A stretch of 64,000 nt of DNA from Mycobacterium interjectum (lineage in GTDB: Bacteria; Actinomycetota; Actinomycetes; Mycobacteriales; Mycobacteriaceae). Each line of letters starts with the position of its first letter. Positions within the stretch are counted from its first letter, which is position 1. Below are positions 1 to 8,775 of this stretch, piece after piece. The stretch spans positions 38,602 to 102,601 of the forward strand of contig LQPB01000057.1 in assembly GCA_002102225.1 (NCBI GenBank). The letters are read 5' to 3'. The notes below the pieces were generated by a model that ran no database searches, was not told the origin of the DNA, and saw nothing but the letters and a program-made list of their open reading frames with translations. Both the position numbers and the translations under genes were made by a program.

Positions 1-1
1 C

Positions 2-478
2 CTGAACACGTTCCGCCACCTGTACGGCCTGGACTGCTCGCACATCGCGCCTGCCAACGTCTACGGCCCGCGCCAGGACCCGCACGGCGAGGCGGGCGTG
101 GTGGCGATCTTCGCCCAGGCGCTGCTGTCGGGAAAGCCCACCAAGGTGTTCGGCGACGGCGGCAAGACCCGCGATTACGTGTACGTCGACGACGTGGTGG
201 ACGCCTTCGTCAAGGCCTCCGGCGACGCGGGCGGCGGGCAGCGCTTCAACGTTGGCACCGGAATAGAAACCTCGGACCGCCAACTGCATTCGGCGGTGGC
301 GGCGGCGGTCGGGGGGCCCGACGATCCGGAGTTCCATCCCGATCGCCTGGGTGACCTGAAGCGGTCATGTCTCGACATCGGCTTGGCCGCAGAGGTTTTG
401 GGTTGGCGCCCACACATTCAGCTCGACGAGGGCGTGCGCCGCACGGTCGAGTACTTCCGCAACACCCACACGGCCTAG
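2..478 (+). CDS. galE1: NAD-dependent nucleotide-sugar epimerase, C-terminal part
   Basis: The gene enters from the left edge, so only the last 158 residues are visible and the NAD-binding glycine motif is missing. What remains is typical of extended short-chain dehydrogenases of the UDP-glucose 4-epimerase / dTDP-glucose dehydratase type: YGPRQDP with a downstream GEAGVVAIF, the motif GKTRDYVYVDDVVDAF, FNVGTGIETS and a C-terminal LGWRP. Such enzymes epimerise or dehydrate nucleotide sugars in the cytoplasm for cell-wall polysaccharide. Its position beside ppgS matches Rv3634c (galE1) of M. tuberculosis. It converges on the DUF2304 gene and their 3' ends overlap by four bases. The family is sure; the exact sugar substrate is not. 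Confidence 0.85.
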   Translation: MNTFRHLYGLDCSHIAPANVYGPRQDPHGEAGVVAIFAQALLSGKPTKVFGDGGKTRDYVYVDDVVDAFVKASGDAGGGQRFNVGTGIETSDRQLHSAVAAAVGGPDDPEFHPDRLGDLKRSCLDIGLAAEVLGWRPHIQLDEGVRRTVEYFRNTHTA

Positions 479-816
479 CGCGGTTCGGGTTGCTGCGCGC
501 CCTCCAGGGCGACGGCCCGGGCCAGCCGCGCGTAGCGCAGCTCCAGGTCCTTGAACCGCATGTAGGTGCTCAGCGTGGTGAAACAGAACGCCATGACCAG
601 CGCGTAGAGCATCAGGTCGGTGCCGCGGCGCACCCCGAACCAGTGCGCCACCACCGTCGTGTCGTCCGGCCGGAGCACGGCGTAGATGCCGCCGAGCACG
701 AACACGACATACCCGACCTTGACCCACGCCTTCGACCGCGAGCTCCGGCGGGACCGCAGCAGGTACACCAGCAGCGCGACGATCGACCCGATCAGCAGCA
801 CCTGGATCCAGTTCAT
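475..816 (-). CDS. DUF2304 membrane protein, partner of PpgS
   Basis: A 113-residue protein with about three hydrophobic segments: residues 3-20, about 34-48, and a weaker one around 65-85. The end RFKDLELRYARLARAVAL is likely a short helix or coiled coil. The ATG at 816 has a perfect AAGGAGG upstream, which decides the start over longer alternatives. The start codon overlaps the upstream glycosyltransferase stop (ATGA), so the two are translationally coupled. It corresponds to Rv3632, reported to anchor or stimulate the polyprenyl-phosphate N-acetylgalactosamine synthase Rv3631. That role is from established knowledge; the sequence shows the fold class and the coupling. Confidence 0.85.
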   Translation of the reverse strand: MNWIQVLLIGSIVALLVYLLRSRRSSRSKAWVKVGYVVFVLGGIYAVLRPDDTTVVAHWFGVRRGTDLMLYALVMAFCFTTLSTYMRFKDLELRYARLARAVALEGAQQPEPR

Positions 817-1511
817 GGGGTCCTCCTTCGCAAAAACCCGTCGAAGATGATGTTGACGCCGTTGAGTAGGGGCTGCCCCTTGGACTTCGAGTAGTCGGTG
901 TAGAGCACCTCGACGGGTTGTTCGACGACGCGCCAATGGTTTTCGGCGATCAACGAAATGAATTCGTTGGCGTGGCTCATGCCGCTCATCGTGATGTTGA
1001 GCCCGTCGGCGACCTTCTTGTTGAACACGCGCAGCCCATTGTTGGTGTCGGTCAAGCCAAGTCGGCGACCGCGCCGGCTGAGCCGCGCCGCGGTCTGTAG
1101 CACGATCCGCTTGAAGAACGGCGGCCGGCTGCCCTCGCGCGTGCCGAACCGGGTGCCAATGACGACGTCGGCGTCGGCCGCGCCGAGCCGGTCGACCATC
1201 GCGGCCACGTCCTTGACGCGGTGCTGTCCGTCGGCGTCGAAGGTGGCGAACAGCTGCGCCCCCGGCTGCTTGCGTGCGTACTCGACACCGGTCTGGATCG
1301 CCGCGCCCTGGCCGAGGTTGACCGGATGGCGCACCAAGTGGGCCCCGGCCCGGAGCGCGATCTCGCCGGTGCCGTCGGTGCTCCCGTCGTCCACACAGAC
1401 GACGTGATCGAAGACCGAGCGCACGTCGGCGACCACCTCGCCGATGACCGCGGCCTCGTTGAAGGCGGGGATGACGATCCAGACGCCGGAGTGTTGGGAT
1501 TCAGTAGCCAT
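813..1511 (-). CDS. ppgS: GT2 polyprenyl-phospho-N-acetylgalactosamine synthase
   Basis: A 232-residue family 2 glycosyltransferase of the dolichol-phosphate-mannose synthase type. Visible motifs are VIPAFNEA near residue 14, VCVDDGSTDGT near 39 and FDADGQH near 90 (the DxD metal-binding motif), then VIGTRFG and a TDTNNGLRVFNKK acceptor-side motif. No membrane segment is present, as expected for a type that needs a separate anchor. The orthologue Rv3631 makes the polyprenyl-phosphate-GalNAc used to decorate arabinogalactan with galactosamine. It is co-transcribed with the DUF2304 partner (four-base overlap). Donor specificity is transferred from the orthologue. Confidence 0.85.
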   Translation of the reverse strand: MATESQHSGVWIVIPAFNEAAVIGEVVADVRSVFDHVVCVDDGSTDGTGEIALRAGAHLVRHPVNLGQGAAIQTGVEYARKQPGAQLFATFDADGQHRVKDVAAMVDRLGAADADVVIGTRFGTREGSRPPFFKRIVLQTAARLSRRGRRLGLTDTNNGLRVFNKKVADGLNITMSGMSHANEFISLIAENHWRVVEQPVEVLYTDYSKSKGQPLLNGVNIIFDGFLRRRTP

Positions 1512-1534
1512 CTAAGCCCATAGGTTAGCCAGGA

Positions 1535-2794
1535 TCAGCCGGTTGAGCGCCCGGCGCGCGCCAGCGCCGCCAGGTGGACACCGATTCCCACCAGTGGGCC
1601 GCACAACAGGCCGACCACGGTGCGCGTCTGCAGCGGCAGCGGCAACAACAGCAACAACCCCGACGCCACCGTGGCCCCGACCCAGCCCAGGGCATAGGCC
1701 CGGTGCAGCGCCGCGGCGACGGTGGCGGCGCCGGTCAGCGTCAGCACGGCGATCGCCACGGCGGCCGCGGTCAGCCACGCGAGCAGCCCGCTGCTGGCCT
1801 GGTACTGCGGCCCGAAGAAGACCCGCAGCAACCAGGGGCCGATCAGGCCCGCCGCCAGCACACCGACCGCGCCGATGGCGCCGATGATCCCCGACGGGCG
1901 CACCAGCGCCCGCAGCCGGTCGCTGCGCTCGTCGACGAAGTGCGCGATGAGGTTGCCCTGCAGGGCGGTCAGCGGCACCAGCAGCGGCGCGCGGGTCAAC
2001 GTCACCGCGAGGATGATCACGCCACCCTCGGCCCCCAGGTCGGTGCTGGTCAGCTTCAGCAGCACCGGAAACCCCATCACCAGGATCGCGCTGGCACCGG
2101 CCGCGGTGATCGAGTGGGCTGCCCCACGCAGGAAGGTCGCGGTGTCGCCCGGCGTCAGCAGCCGGGCCGCGGCGCGCGCCGTGGGCGAGACCCCCAGCGT
2201 GATCAGCCACGCCGTCGCGCCAGCCACGGTGGCCCACAAAAACCCGGCCAGGCCCCAGCCGATCACGAACGTCGCCGTGGCCACCGCCACCCGGATGACC
2301 GCGTCGGTCACCATCAGCGCCCCGTACGAGGTCCAGTGATTGGTGCCGGCCAGCATGCCCAGCAGGGTGGCGTGCAGGCAGAACCCGGCCAGCCCGACGC
2401 TGAGCAGCGCCACCGACAGCCAGCGCGCCTCGACGAAAACCCGGGCGCTCCACAGCGGCGAACTGCCGGCGATCACCACGGCCGCGGCCACGCCGACCAT
2501 CGCCGCGACGCGCAGTGGATGGGTGCGCCCGAGCGGGGCCGCCCCGATGTCCCCGAGGTAGCTCGCCGAGCGGACCTCCCGGGTGGTCTCCTGCAGCAGC
2601 CCGTTGGCGGCGCCGGTCACCAGGCCGAACGCCCCCCAGAACACCCCGAAAATCGAGAAGCCGCGCGGTGCCAGGTCGCGGGCGGCCAGATAGATCACCG
2701 CGTACCCGCACAGCGCGGTGAGCGCGGTGGCGGTGCCGACCCGCGCCACGCTGCCACGCGCGACCGGCCCCCTCGAGGCCCCGACGTCGGTCAC
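1535..2794 (-). CDS. Polytopic membrane protein, flippase-like
   Basis: 419 residues, with a dozen or more hydrophobic segments spread over the whole length and short basic loops, starting GTG. The pattern (N-terminal GYAVIYLAARDLAPRGFSIFG, paired helices, a central loop with ERSDRLRALVRPSG) resembles the MOP/polysaccharide-exporter superfamily that flips lipid-linked sugars. It matches the position and size of Rv3630. It lies 23 bases upstream of ppgS on the same strand and is probably in the same operon, which fits a role in moving a polyprenyl-linked sugar. No function is demonstrated by the sequence. Confidence 0.75.
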   Translation of the reverse strand: MTDVGASRGPVARGSVARVGTATALTALCGYAVIYLAARDLAPRGFSIFGVFWGAFGLVTGAANGLLQETTREVRSASYLGDIGAAPLGRTHPLRVAAMVGVAAAVVIAGSSPLWSARVFVEARWLSVALLSVGLAGFCLHATLLGMLAGTNHWTSYGALMVTDAVIRVAVATATFVIGWGLAGFLWATVAGATAWLITLGVSPTARAAARLLTPGDTATFLRGAAHSITAAGASAILVMGFPVLLKLTSTDLGAEGGVIILAVTLTRAPLLVPLTALQGNLIAHFVDERSDRLRALVRPSGIIGAIGAVGVLAAGLIGPWLLRVFFGPQYQASSGLLAWLTAAAVAIAVLTLTGAATVAAALHRAYALGWVGATVASGLLLLLPLPLQTRTVVGLLCGPLVGIGVHLAALARAGRSTG

Positions 2795-2873
2795 CGGGGC
2801 AGCGCCTGTATCCCCACAATTTGAAAATAGTAAGTGCCGAGCACCGGCGGGCCGCGCCGGCGAGGCGGTTCGC

Positions 2874-2879
2874 TATCGT
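2874..2879 (+). promoter_or_regulatory. Candidate -10 box of the DUF475 gene
   Basis: TATCGT fits the mycobacterial TANNNT -10 consensus and would place the start of transcription near 2886, leaving a leader of about 17 bases that contains the GGGGAAGGA ribosome site. No clear -35 element was seen. Confidence 0.35.
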
Positions 2880-2902
2880 GGGCCGCTGTCGGGGAAGGAT
2901 CC

Positions 2903-4000
2903 ATGGCCGCGTTGCGCATCTTCGGGATTTCGCTGTTAATCACCGTGGCGGCGCTCGCCGCCGGGTACGCCCACCGCGGCCCGAATGGCCTCTTTGTGCT
3001 GTTGGTGCTCGCCGTTCTCGAGGTGTCGCTGTCGTTCGACAACGCGATCATCAACGCCGCGATCCTGAAACGAATGAGCCGGTTCTGGCGGCAGATGTTC
3101 CTCACGATCGGGATCTTGATCGCCGTGTTCGGCATGCGGTTGGTGTTCCCGTTGCTGATCGTGTGGGCGACCGCGGGCCTGGAACCGGTGCGCGCGTTCG
3201 AGTTGGCGCTCCACCCGCCGCCGCACGGCGCGCAGCAATTCCCGGACGGGTCACCCAGCTACGAAAAACTGATCCTCGCCGCCCACCCCCAGATCGCGGC
3301 CTTCGGCGGAATCTTTCTGTTGATGCTGTTCTTGGATTTCGTCTTTCACGACCGGGATATCAAGTGGCTCAAGTGGATCGAGATCCCGTTCGCGCGCATC
3401 GGGCGCCTGGGTCAGGTGTCGGTGGTGGTGGCCGCGGTCGCGCTGGTCCTTGCCGGGACGCGGCTGACGCACTCCACCGACGAACGCGCGACGGTCTTGA
3501 TCGCCGGGCTGCTTGGCCTGATCACCTACCTCATCGTCAACGGTTTGAGCCGGGCGTTTCGGCCCTCCGATGTCGAGGCGGTGACGACCGGCAAGGCCGC
3601 CGCCGCGGCGGTCGGCAAGGCCGGGCTGACGCTGTTCCTCTATCTCGAGGTGCTCGACGCCGCCTTCTCCTTCGACGGGGTCACCGGCGCCTTCGCGATC
3701 ACCTCGGACCCGATCCTCATCGCGCTGGGCCTGGGTTTGGTGGGCTCGATGTTCGTCCGGTCGATCACCATTTATCTCGTCCAACAGGACACCTTGGACC
3801 GCTACGTGTACCTGGAACACGGCGCGCATTGGGCGATCGGCGTGCTGGCCGCGATCATGTTGTTCTCGATCGAGCCGCGCTTTGCGGTGCCCGAGCCGGT
3901 CACCGCCTCGGTGGGCGTGGTCTTCATCGCGGCGGCGCTGGGCTGGAGCGTGTTGCGCAATCGGCGCCATGCCGCTGCGGAAGCGGCCCGGTCGGACTAG
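2903..4000 (+). CDS. DUF475 integral membrane protein (TerC-like)
   Basis: 365 residues with roughly eight to nine membrane segments. DUF475 belongs with the TerC/LysE-like membrane proteins. The hallmark acidic motifs are visible: LEVSLSFDNAIINAAILKRM near residue 40 and LEVLDAAFSFDGVTGAFAIT in the second half, two inverted copies of a [LV]E..x.SFD pattern expected to line a metal or ion path. The ATG at 2903 is chosen over an upstream in-frame ATG at 2834 because of the ribosome site GGGGAAGGA four bases before it. It corresponds to Rv3629c. Substrate is unknown; metal ion export is a family-level guess. Confidence 0.8.
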   Translation: MAALRIFGISLLITVAALAAGYAHRGPNGLFVLLVLAVLEVSLSFDNAIINAAILKRMSRFWRQMFLTIGILIAVFGMRLVFPLLIVWATAGLEPVRAFELALHPPPHGAQQFPDGSPSYEKLILAAHPQIAAFGGIFLLMLFLDFVFHDRDIKWLKWIEIPFARIGRLGQVSVVVAAVALVLAGTRLTHSTDERATVLIAGLLGLITYLIVNGLSRAFRPSDVEAVTTGKAAAAAVGKAGLTLFLYLEVLDAAFSFDGVTGAFAITSDPILIALGLGLVGSMFVRSITIYLVQQDTLDRYVYLEHGAHWAIGVLAAIMLFSIEPRFAVPEPVTASVGVVFIAAALGWSVLRNRRHAAAEAARSD

Positions 4001-4689
4001 GCCTCGATCTGGCCGGCGATGCGCCGTTCGATGGCGGCGCGGGCCGGTGCCGGCAGCACGATGAGCCCGTCCAGTTCCGTGCGTGCTCGCAGATAGGCGT
4101 TGTGTCGTTCGTCGCGGGTGGCCGCCTCGTCTTGGGCGAGGTGCAGCAGGTGCTGCGCGCGCGCCAGCCGTTGCTGGTCGTCCTGGGAGAAGTCGCTGCG
4201 GCGACGGCGGATCGCCTCGGCCTCGGCGATCTCGAACGCGCTGATGTACTCGTGGACGGCGTCGCGGTATTCGCGCTGCGCGGTCCGGTCCCCGGCGAGG
4301 TCCTCGGCGCGCTCCGGGCGCAGCAGGTCGGCGCGCCGCTTCGCCTTGTGAAAAGCGATGGTCAGCGGATCACGCATGTCGGTCATCATCGGGAAGTCCA
4401 GCAGTTTGGCGATGTCGAGCTCGTATTCGAACCACCGCGCGTCGGTACGGTCATGCGCTGCAACGAGTTTCGCGAGCTCCCGACGCGATCCTTCCCTGTC
4501 GTCGCGCGTGCGCCCGGCCGCTTGGGCCGCCGCGATCTTGGCTTGCTGCTTCAGCCGGTAGCGCTCGAGGCGCCGCTCGGCCCGGCGCTCGTTGGCCGCC
4601 GCGACCGCCCTGATGCCCGCGCCGATCGAGCCGCCCAGCGGGAAGATCAGCCACCAGAAATTGCCGGCGAAATGCAGCAGCGGGGTCAC
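3997..4689 (-). CDS. Unknown protein: one membrane helix plus charged coiled coil
   Basis: 230 residues, not recognised. Residues 1-30 hold one hydrophobic helix (FAGNFWWLIFPLGGSIGAGI). From about 33 the chain is dominated by charged helices (ERRAERRLERYRLKQQAKI and so on) likely to form coiled coils facing the cytoplasm. There are no cysteines and no enzymatic motif. The GTG start at 4689 has no good ribosome site, and CATCCT stands at -12 to -7, a weak leaderless-type box. It ends convergently on the DUF475 gene with a four-base overlap. I do not recall an equivalent at this place in M. tuberculosis. Confidence 0.7.
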   Translation of the reverse strand: MTPLLHFAGNFWWLIFPLGGSIGAGIRAVAAANERRAERRLERYRLKQQAKIAAAQAAGRTRDDREGSRRELAKLVAAHDRTDARWFEYELDIAKLLDFPMMTDMRDPLTIAFHKAKRRADLLRPERAEDLAGDRTAQREYRDAVHEYISAFEIAEAEAIRRRRSDFSQDDQQRLARAQHLLHLAQDEAATRDERHNAYLRARTELDGLIVLPAPARAAIERRIAGQIEA

Positions 4690-4744
4690 ATCGCCAGGAT
4701 GCCACCGCGCCGCGGCGGGTGGTTACGCCGAAGGCGAGAGCGCG

Positions 4745-5233
4745 TCAGTGCCCTTGGGCCTTGAACCGCTCCACCGAACGCTGCACCTCGGCTTCGGCTT
4801 CGGCCCGGTCGACCCAGTCGGCCGCCTTGACGAACTTGCCCGGCTCCAGCGCCTTGTACTGCGAGAAGAAGTGCTTGATCACGTCAAGTTCGAATTCCGG
4901 CACGTCGCCGATGTCCTGGATGTGGTCCCAGCGGTGGTCGCCGGCCGGCACGCACAACACCTTGTCGTCGCCGCCCGCCTCGTCGACCATGCGGAACATG
5001 CCCACTGGGCGCGCCTCCACGATCACGCCGGGAAACACCGACTGCGGCAGCAGCACCAGCGCGTCCAGCGGGTCGCCGTCCTCGCCCAGGGTGTCCTCGA
5101 TGAAGCCGTAATCCGTGGGGTAGGCCATCGAGGTGTAGAGGTAGCGGTCCAGACGCACCCGGCCCGTCTCGTGGTCGACCTCGTACTTGTTGCGTTGGCC
5201 TTTCGGAATCTCGATGGTCACGTCGAATTGCAC
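4745..5233 (-). CDS. ppa: Inorganic pyrophosphatase
   Basis: 162 residues, the full length of a family I soluble pyrophosphatase, which hydrolyses pyrophosphate to phosphate with Mg2+ and pulls biosynthetic reactions forward. The signature EDGDPLDALVLL (metal-binding aspartates) is present, with YPTDYGFIEDTLG, RPVGMFRMVDEAGGDDK and DIQDIGD-type acidic clusters around it. The start is GTG with GAAGGAG upstream. Corresponds to Rv3628. It is transcribed away from dacB across a 114-base spacer. Confidence 0.95.
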   Translation of the reverse strand: MQFDVTIEIPKGQRNKYEVDHETGRVRLDRYLYTSMAYPTDYGFIEDTLGEDGDPLDALVLLPQSVFPGVIVEARPVGMFRMVDEAGGDDKVLCVPAGDHRWDHIQDIGDVPEFELDVIKHFFSQYKALEPGKFVKAADWVDRAEAEAEVQRSVERFKAQGH

Positions 5234-5347
5234 CGCGCCGGCTCCTTCACGAGGGATGGATCTTGGTAGGTCAGTACGCCGGGGATCACCCTAGTCGAGC
5301 GCCTTTCGGCCGATTCGGCAGAATGGGTTCAAACAGTCAGGAGAGTG

Positions 5348-6733
5348 ATGGGTCCTACTCGCTGGCGGAAATCCACCCAAGTGTTCATCGGGCTGGCCGT
5401 GCTGGCGTTCGTCGCCGCGGTGGTGGCGGCGGCGACGTTTTTCACCACGGGCGGGCACGGCGCCGGCGCCGCGCATGTCCCGGTGCCGCCGCCCCGGCCG
5501 CCGACGGTCAAGCCGGGGATGGTCGCGGTGCCCGAGACCGCCGAGACACCCAGCCCCGGCGGCGTGGCCGCCGCGCTCGCCGCCCCGGCGGCCGATCCCA
5601 ACCTGGGCAAGCTGGGCGGCCGGATCACCGACGCCCTCACCGGAAAAGAGCTCTGGCAGGTGGCCCCCGACCTGCCGCTGGTGCCGGCGTCGACCAACAA
5701 GGTCCTGACCGCGGCCGCGGCGTTGCTGACGTTGGATCGTCAGGCCCGGATCAGCACCCGGGTGGTCGCCGGCAGCCCCAACCCCCAGGGGCCGGTCGTG
5801 CTGGTCGGCGCCGGGGATCCGGTGCTCTCGGCGGCGCCGCCCGGGGTGGACACCTGGTACCGGGGTTCGGCGCGCATCAGCGACCTGGTCGAGCAGGTCA
5901 AGCGCAGCGGCGTGACCCCGACCGCGGTGCAGGTGGACACCTCGGCGTTCAGCGGACCGACGATGGCCCAGGGGTGGGACCCGGCCGACGTCGACAACGG
6001 CGACATCGCGCCGATCGAGTCGGTGATGATCGACGCGGGCCGCATCCAGCCGACCACGGTTAACTCGCGGCGGTCCAGGACGCCGGCGCTGGACGCCGGC
6101 CGGGAGCTGGCCAAGGGCCTCGGGCTGGATCCGGGCGCGGTGACGATCGGCACAGCGCCGTCGGGCGCGCGCCAGCTGGCCGTGGTGCAGTCGGCGCCGC
6201 TGATCCAGCGGCTGTCCGAGATGATGGAACATTCCGACAACGTCCTGGCCGAGTCCATCGCCCGGGAGGTGGCGGCCGCGATCAACCGGCCGCAGAGCTT
6301 CGCCGGGGCGGTCGACGCGGTGACCAACCGGTTGAGCGCCGCGCACGTCGAGACCGCAGGTGCCCGGCTGGTGGATTCCAGCGGGCTGTCCGTCGATGAC
6401 CGGTTGACGGCCAAGACGCTGGACGGCGTGGTCCAGGCGGCGGCCGGGCCGGACGAGCCGGCGCTGCGGGCATTGCTGGACCTGCTTCCGATCGCCGGCG
6501 GCAGCGGGACGCTGGGCGACCGGTTCCTCGACGCGGCCACCGATCGAGGTCCCGCCGGCTGGCTGCGCGCCAAGACCGGCTCGTTGACCGCCGTCAACTC
6601 GTTGGTCGGGGTGCTCACCGACCGCAGCGGGCGGGTGCTCACGTTCGCGTTCCTGTCCAACGATGCGGGCCCGAATGGCCGCAACGCGATGGACGCGCTG
6701 GCCACCAAGCTCTGGTTCTGCGGGTGTGCATGA
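5348..6733 (+). CDS. dacB: D-alanyl-D-alanine carboxypeptidase, PBP4 family
   Basis: 461 residues: a short cytoplasmic start, one membrane helix at about 11-33, a Pro/Ala linker, then a class C penicillin-binding-protein domain (peptidase S13). Active-site motifs are all present: S115-T-N-K118 (SxxK), SDN in EHSDNVLAES, and KTG in RAKTGSLTAV. It trims or cleaves peptidoglycan stem peptides outside the membrane. ATG 5348 is preferred to GTG 5345 because AGGAG sits four bases before it. Corresponds to Rv3627c. It heads a + strand run with the metalloprotease and tilS; its stop overlaps the next start (ATGA). Confidence 0.92.
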   Translation: MGPTRWRKSTQVFIGLAVLAFVAAVVAAATFFTTGGHGAGAAHVPVPPPRPPTVKPGMVAVPETAETPSPGGVAAALAAPAADPNLGKLGGRITDALTGKELWQVAPDLPLVPASTNKVLTAAAALLTLDRQARISTRVVAGSPNPQGPVVLVGAGDPVLSAAPPGVDTWYRGSARISDLVEQVKRSGVTPTAVQVDTSAFSGPTMAQGWDPADVDNGDIAPIESVMIDAGRIQPTTVNSRRSRTPALDAGRELAKGLGLDPGAVTIGTAPSGARQLAVVQSAPLIQRLSEMMEHSDNVLAESIAREVAAAINRPQSFAGAVDAVTNRLSAAHVETAGARLVDSSGLSVDDRLTAKTLDGVVQAAAGPDEPALRALLDLLPIAGGSGTLGDRFLDAATDRGPAGWLRAKTGSLTAVNSLVGVLTDRSGRVLTFAFLSNDAGPNGRNAMDALATKLWFCGCA

Positions 6734-7794
6734 CGCCCTCGTCCAGCCTGACCCTCGGCACCGCCGTCGACTGGCGATTCGCGGCGACGGTCGGCCAGCG
6801 GCTGGCCCGCCCGGGCCCGGCCTCCAGCGACTACACCCGCCGACAGGCGATCGAGGAGCTGACGAGCGCGGCGGCCCAAGCCGAACCGCCGGTGCGCGAG
6901 GTCACGGGCCTGGTCGCCGACGGCGCGGTGCCGGCCGCCCGAATCGTTGACCGCTTGCAGTGGATCGGCGCGGCGGCCGAGTCGATGCGGGTGATGACCA
7001 ACGGCAGCGAGACGCCGCGGGGTTTCCTCACGGGCCGCATCACCGGCGCGCAGACCGGCGCCGTGCTGGCGTTCGTGTCATCGGGGATCCTGGGCCAGTA
7101 CGACCCGTTCGCCAGGGGCCGGGAGGCCACCAAAGAGGGAAGTCTGCTGCTGGTGTATCCGAACGTCATCGCCGTCGAGCGCCAGCTTCGGGTCGAGCCC
7201 TCCGACTTCCGGCTGTGGGTGTGCCTGCACGAGGTGACCCACCGGGTCCAGTTCACCGCCAACCCGTGGCTATCCGACTACATGTCCGAGGCGTTGGGGC
7301 TGCTGACGCAGGACGTGGGGGAGGACATCGGCCAGGTGGCGGCCCGTCTCGCCGACTTCGTGCGCAACCGTGGCGCCGGGGCCGCCGAATCCGACGGCGG
7401 CGCCTCCGGGATCATCGGGCTGGTGCGCGCCGTGCAGTCCGAACCGCAGCGCAAGGCCCTGGATCAGCTGCTGGTGCTCGGCACGCTGCTCGAGGGCCAC
7501 GCCGACCACGTGATGGACGCCGTCGGGCCGGTCGTCGTGCCGTCGGTGGCCACCATCCGGCGCCGATTCGACGAGCGTCGCCACCGCAAGCAACCCCCGC
7601 TGCAGCGCGTGCTGCGCGCGCTGCTCGGGCTCGACGCCAAGCTCAGCCAATACACGCGCGGCAAGGCGTTCGTGGACCACGTGGTGGGCAAGGTGGGAAT
7701 GCAGCGGTTCAACACCGTCTGGTCGGGCCCCGATACGCTGCCGCTGCCCGCCGAAATCGAAAACCCCCAGCGATGGATCGACCGGGTGCTGTAG
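6730..7794 (+). CDS. Zinc-dependent metalloprotease, DUF2342 family
   Basis: 354 residues. A zincin motif H167-E-V-T-H171 stands in the sentence LHEVTHRVQFT, followed by a conserved ESDGGASGIIGL region and a LLEGHADHVMDAVGP motif that probably supplies the third zinc ligand. This is the actinobacterial DUF2342 family, sometimes labelled F420-biosynthesis associated, with no proven substrate. No signal peptide, so probably cytoplasmic. ATG 6730 overlaps the dacB stop by four bases and is preferred to GTG 6724. Corresponds to Rv3626c. Its end overlaps tilS by 22 bases. Confidence 0.85.
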   Translation: MTPSSSLTLGTAVDWRFAATVGQRLARPGPASSDYTRRQAIEELTSAAAQAEPPVREVTGLVADGAVPAARIVDRLQWIGAAAESMRVMTNGSETPRGFLTGRITGAQTGAVLAFVSSGILGQYDPFARGREATKEGSLLLVYPNVIAVERQLRVEPSDFRLWVCLHEVTHRVQFTANPWLSDYMSEALGLLTQDVGEDIGQVAARLADFVRNRGAGAAESDGGASGIIGLVRAVQSEPQRKALDQLLVLGTLLEGHADHVMDAVGPVVVPSVATIRRRFDERRHRKQPPLQRVLRALLGLDAKLSQYTRGKAFVDHVVGKVGMQRFNTVWSGPDTLPLPAEIENPQRWIDRVL

Positions 7795-8732
7795 GGCAGC
7801 TGCGCACGGCTGTCGAGGCGTTCGCCCACACCTATCTCGCCACCGAGGAGCCGTGGTGCGTGGCGCTGTCCGGCGGCCCGGACTCCCTGGCGCTCACCGC
7901 CGTCGCGGCGCCGCTTCGGCCCACCACCGCGCTGATCGTCGATCACGGCCTGCAGGCCGGTTCGGCCGCCGTCGCCGAGACCGCGCGCCGGCAGGCCATC
8001 GCCCTGGGATGCGTTGCCGCGCAAGTGCTTTGTGTTCAAGTGGGCAAGGACGGCGGCCCGGAGGCGGCGGCGCGCTCAGCCCGCTACGCCGCCCTGCGCG
8101 AGTCCTCCGCCGGCCCGGTGCTGTTGGCCCACACGCTCGACGATCAGGCGGAGACGGTGCTGCTGGGGCTGGGCCGCGGATCGGGCGTGCGCTCGATCGC
8201 CGGGATGCGCCCGCACGACCCTCCGTGGTGTCGGCCGTTGTTGGGGGTGCGGCGTTCGGTGACGCATGCCGCGTGCGCGGAACTGGGTCTGACGCCCTGG
8301 CAGGACCCGCATAACAGCGACCGCCGCTTCACCCGGACCCGGCTGCGCGTGGAGGTGCTGCCGCTGCTGGAGGACGTGCTCGGTGGCGGTGTGGCCGAGG
8401 CGTTGGCGCGCACCGCGACTGCGTTGCGTGAGGACACCGAGTTGATCGACACGCTCGCGGCCCAGGCGCTGCCCGGGGTGCAAGCGGGGTCGGGGCTGCA
8501 GCCCGGGGCCCTCGGTGGGCTGCCCGGCCCCGTGCGCCGCCGGGTGATCCGCGGCTGGCTGCTGGCCGGGGGCGCTACCGGGTTGACCGACAAACAGATC
8601 CGCGGCGTGGACGCGCTGATCACCGACTGGCGCGGGCAAGGTGGGGTGGCGGTCGGTTCGCCGCTGCGGCGTGAGCGTTTGATCGCGGGGCGGCGCGACG
8701 GCGTCCTCACGCTGTGGCGTGAGCCTGTGTAA
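7773..8732 (+). CDS. tilS: tRNA(Ile)-lysidine synthase
   Basis: 319 residues. The PP-loop ATP-binding motif SGGPDS is at residues 33-38, followed by the HTLDDQAETVLLGLGRGSG motif and RPLLGVRRSVTHAACAELGL, all diagnostic of TilS. The enzyme ligates lysine onto C34 of the CAU-anticodon tRNA(Ile2) so it reads AUA. ATG 7773 begins MDRPGAV, close to the M. tuberculosis start, and lies inside the end of the metalloprotease gene. Corresponds to Rv3625c. It runs past the nominal upstream limit of hpt, so the two are probably co-transcribed. Confidence 0.93.
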   Translation: MDRPGAVGQLRTAVEAFAHTYLATEEPWCVALSGGPDSLALTAVAAPLRPTTALIVDHGLQAGSAAVAETARRQAIALGCVAAQVLCVQVGKDGGPEAAARSARYAALRESSAGPVLLAHTLDDQAETVLLGLGRGSGVRSIAGMRPHDPPWCRPLLGVRRSVTHAACAELGLTPWQDPHNSDRRFTRTRLRVEVLPLLEDVLGGGVAEALARTATALREDTELIDTLAAQALPGVQAGSGLQPGALGGLPGPVRRRVIRGWLLAGGATGLTDKQIRGVDALITDWRGQGGVAVGSPLRRERLIAGRRDGVLTLWREPV

Positions 8733-8775
8733 GTCGGGCCTGCCGTTGGTTATTCGGCCGCTGGCGTGGCACTCT

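Noticed and set aside
2821..4764. 647-codon open frame on the plus strand
   Set aside because: It overlaps the DUF475 gene in another frame and the 230-residue gene in antisense. Its protein is Arg/Gly-rich shadow sequence.
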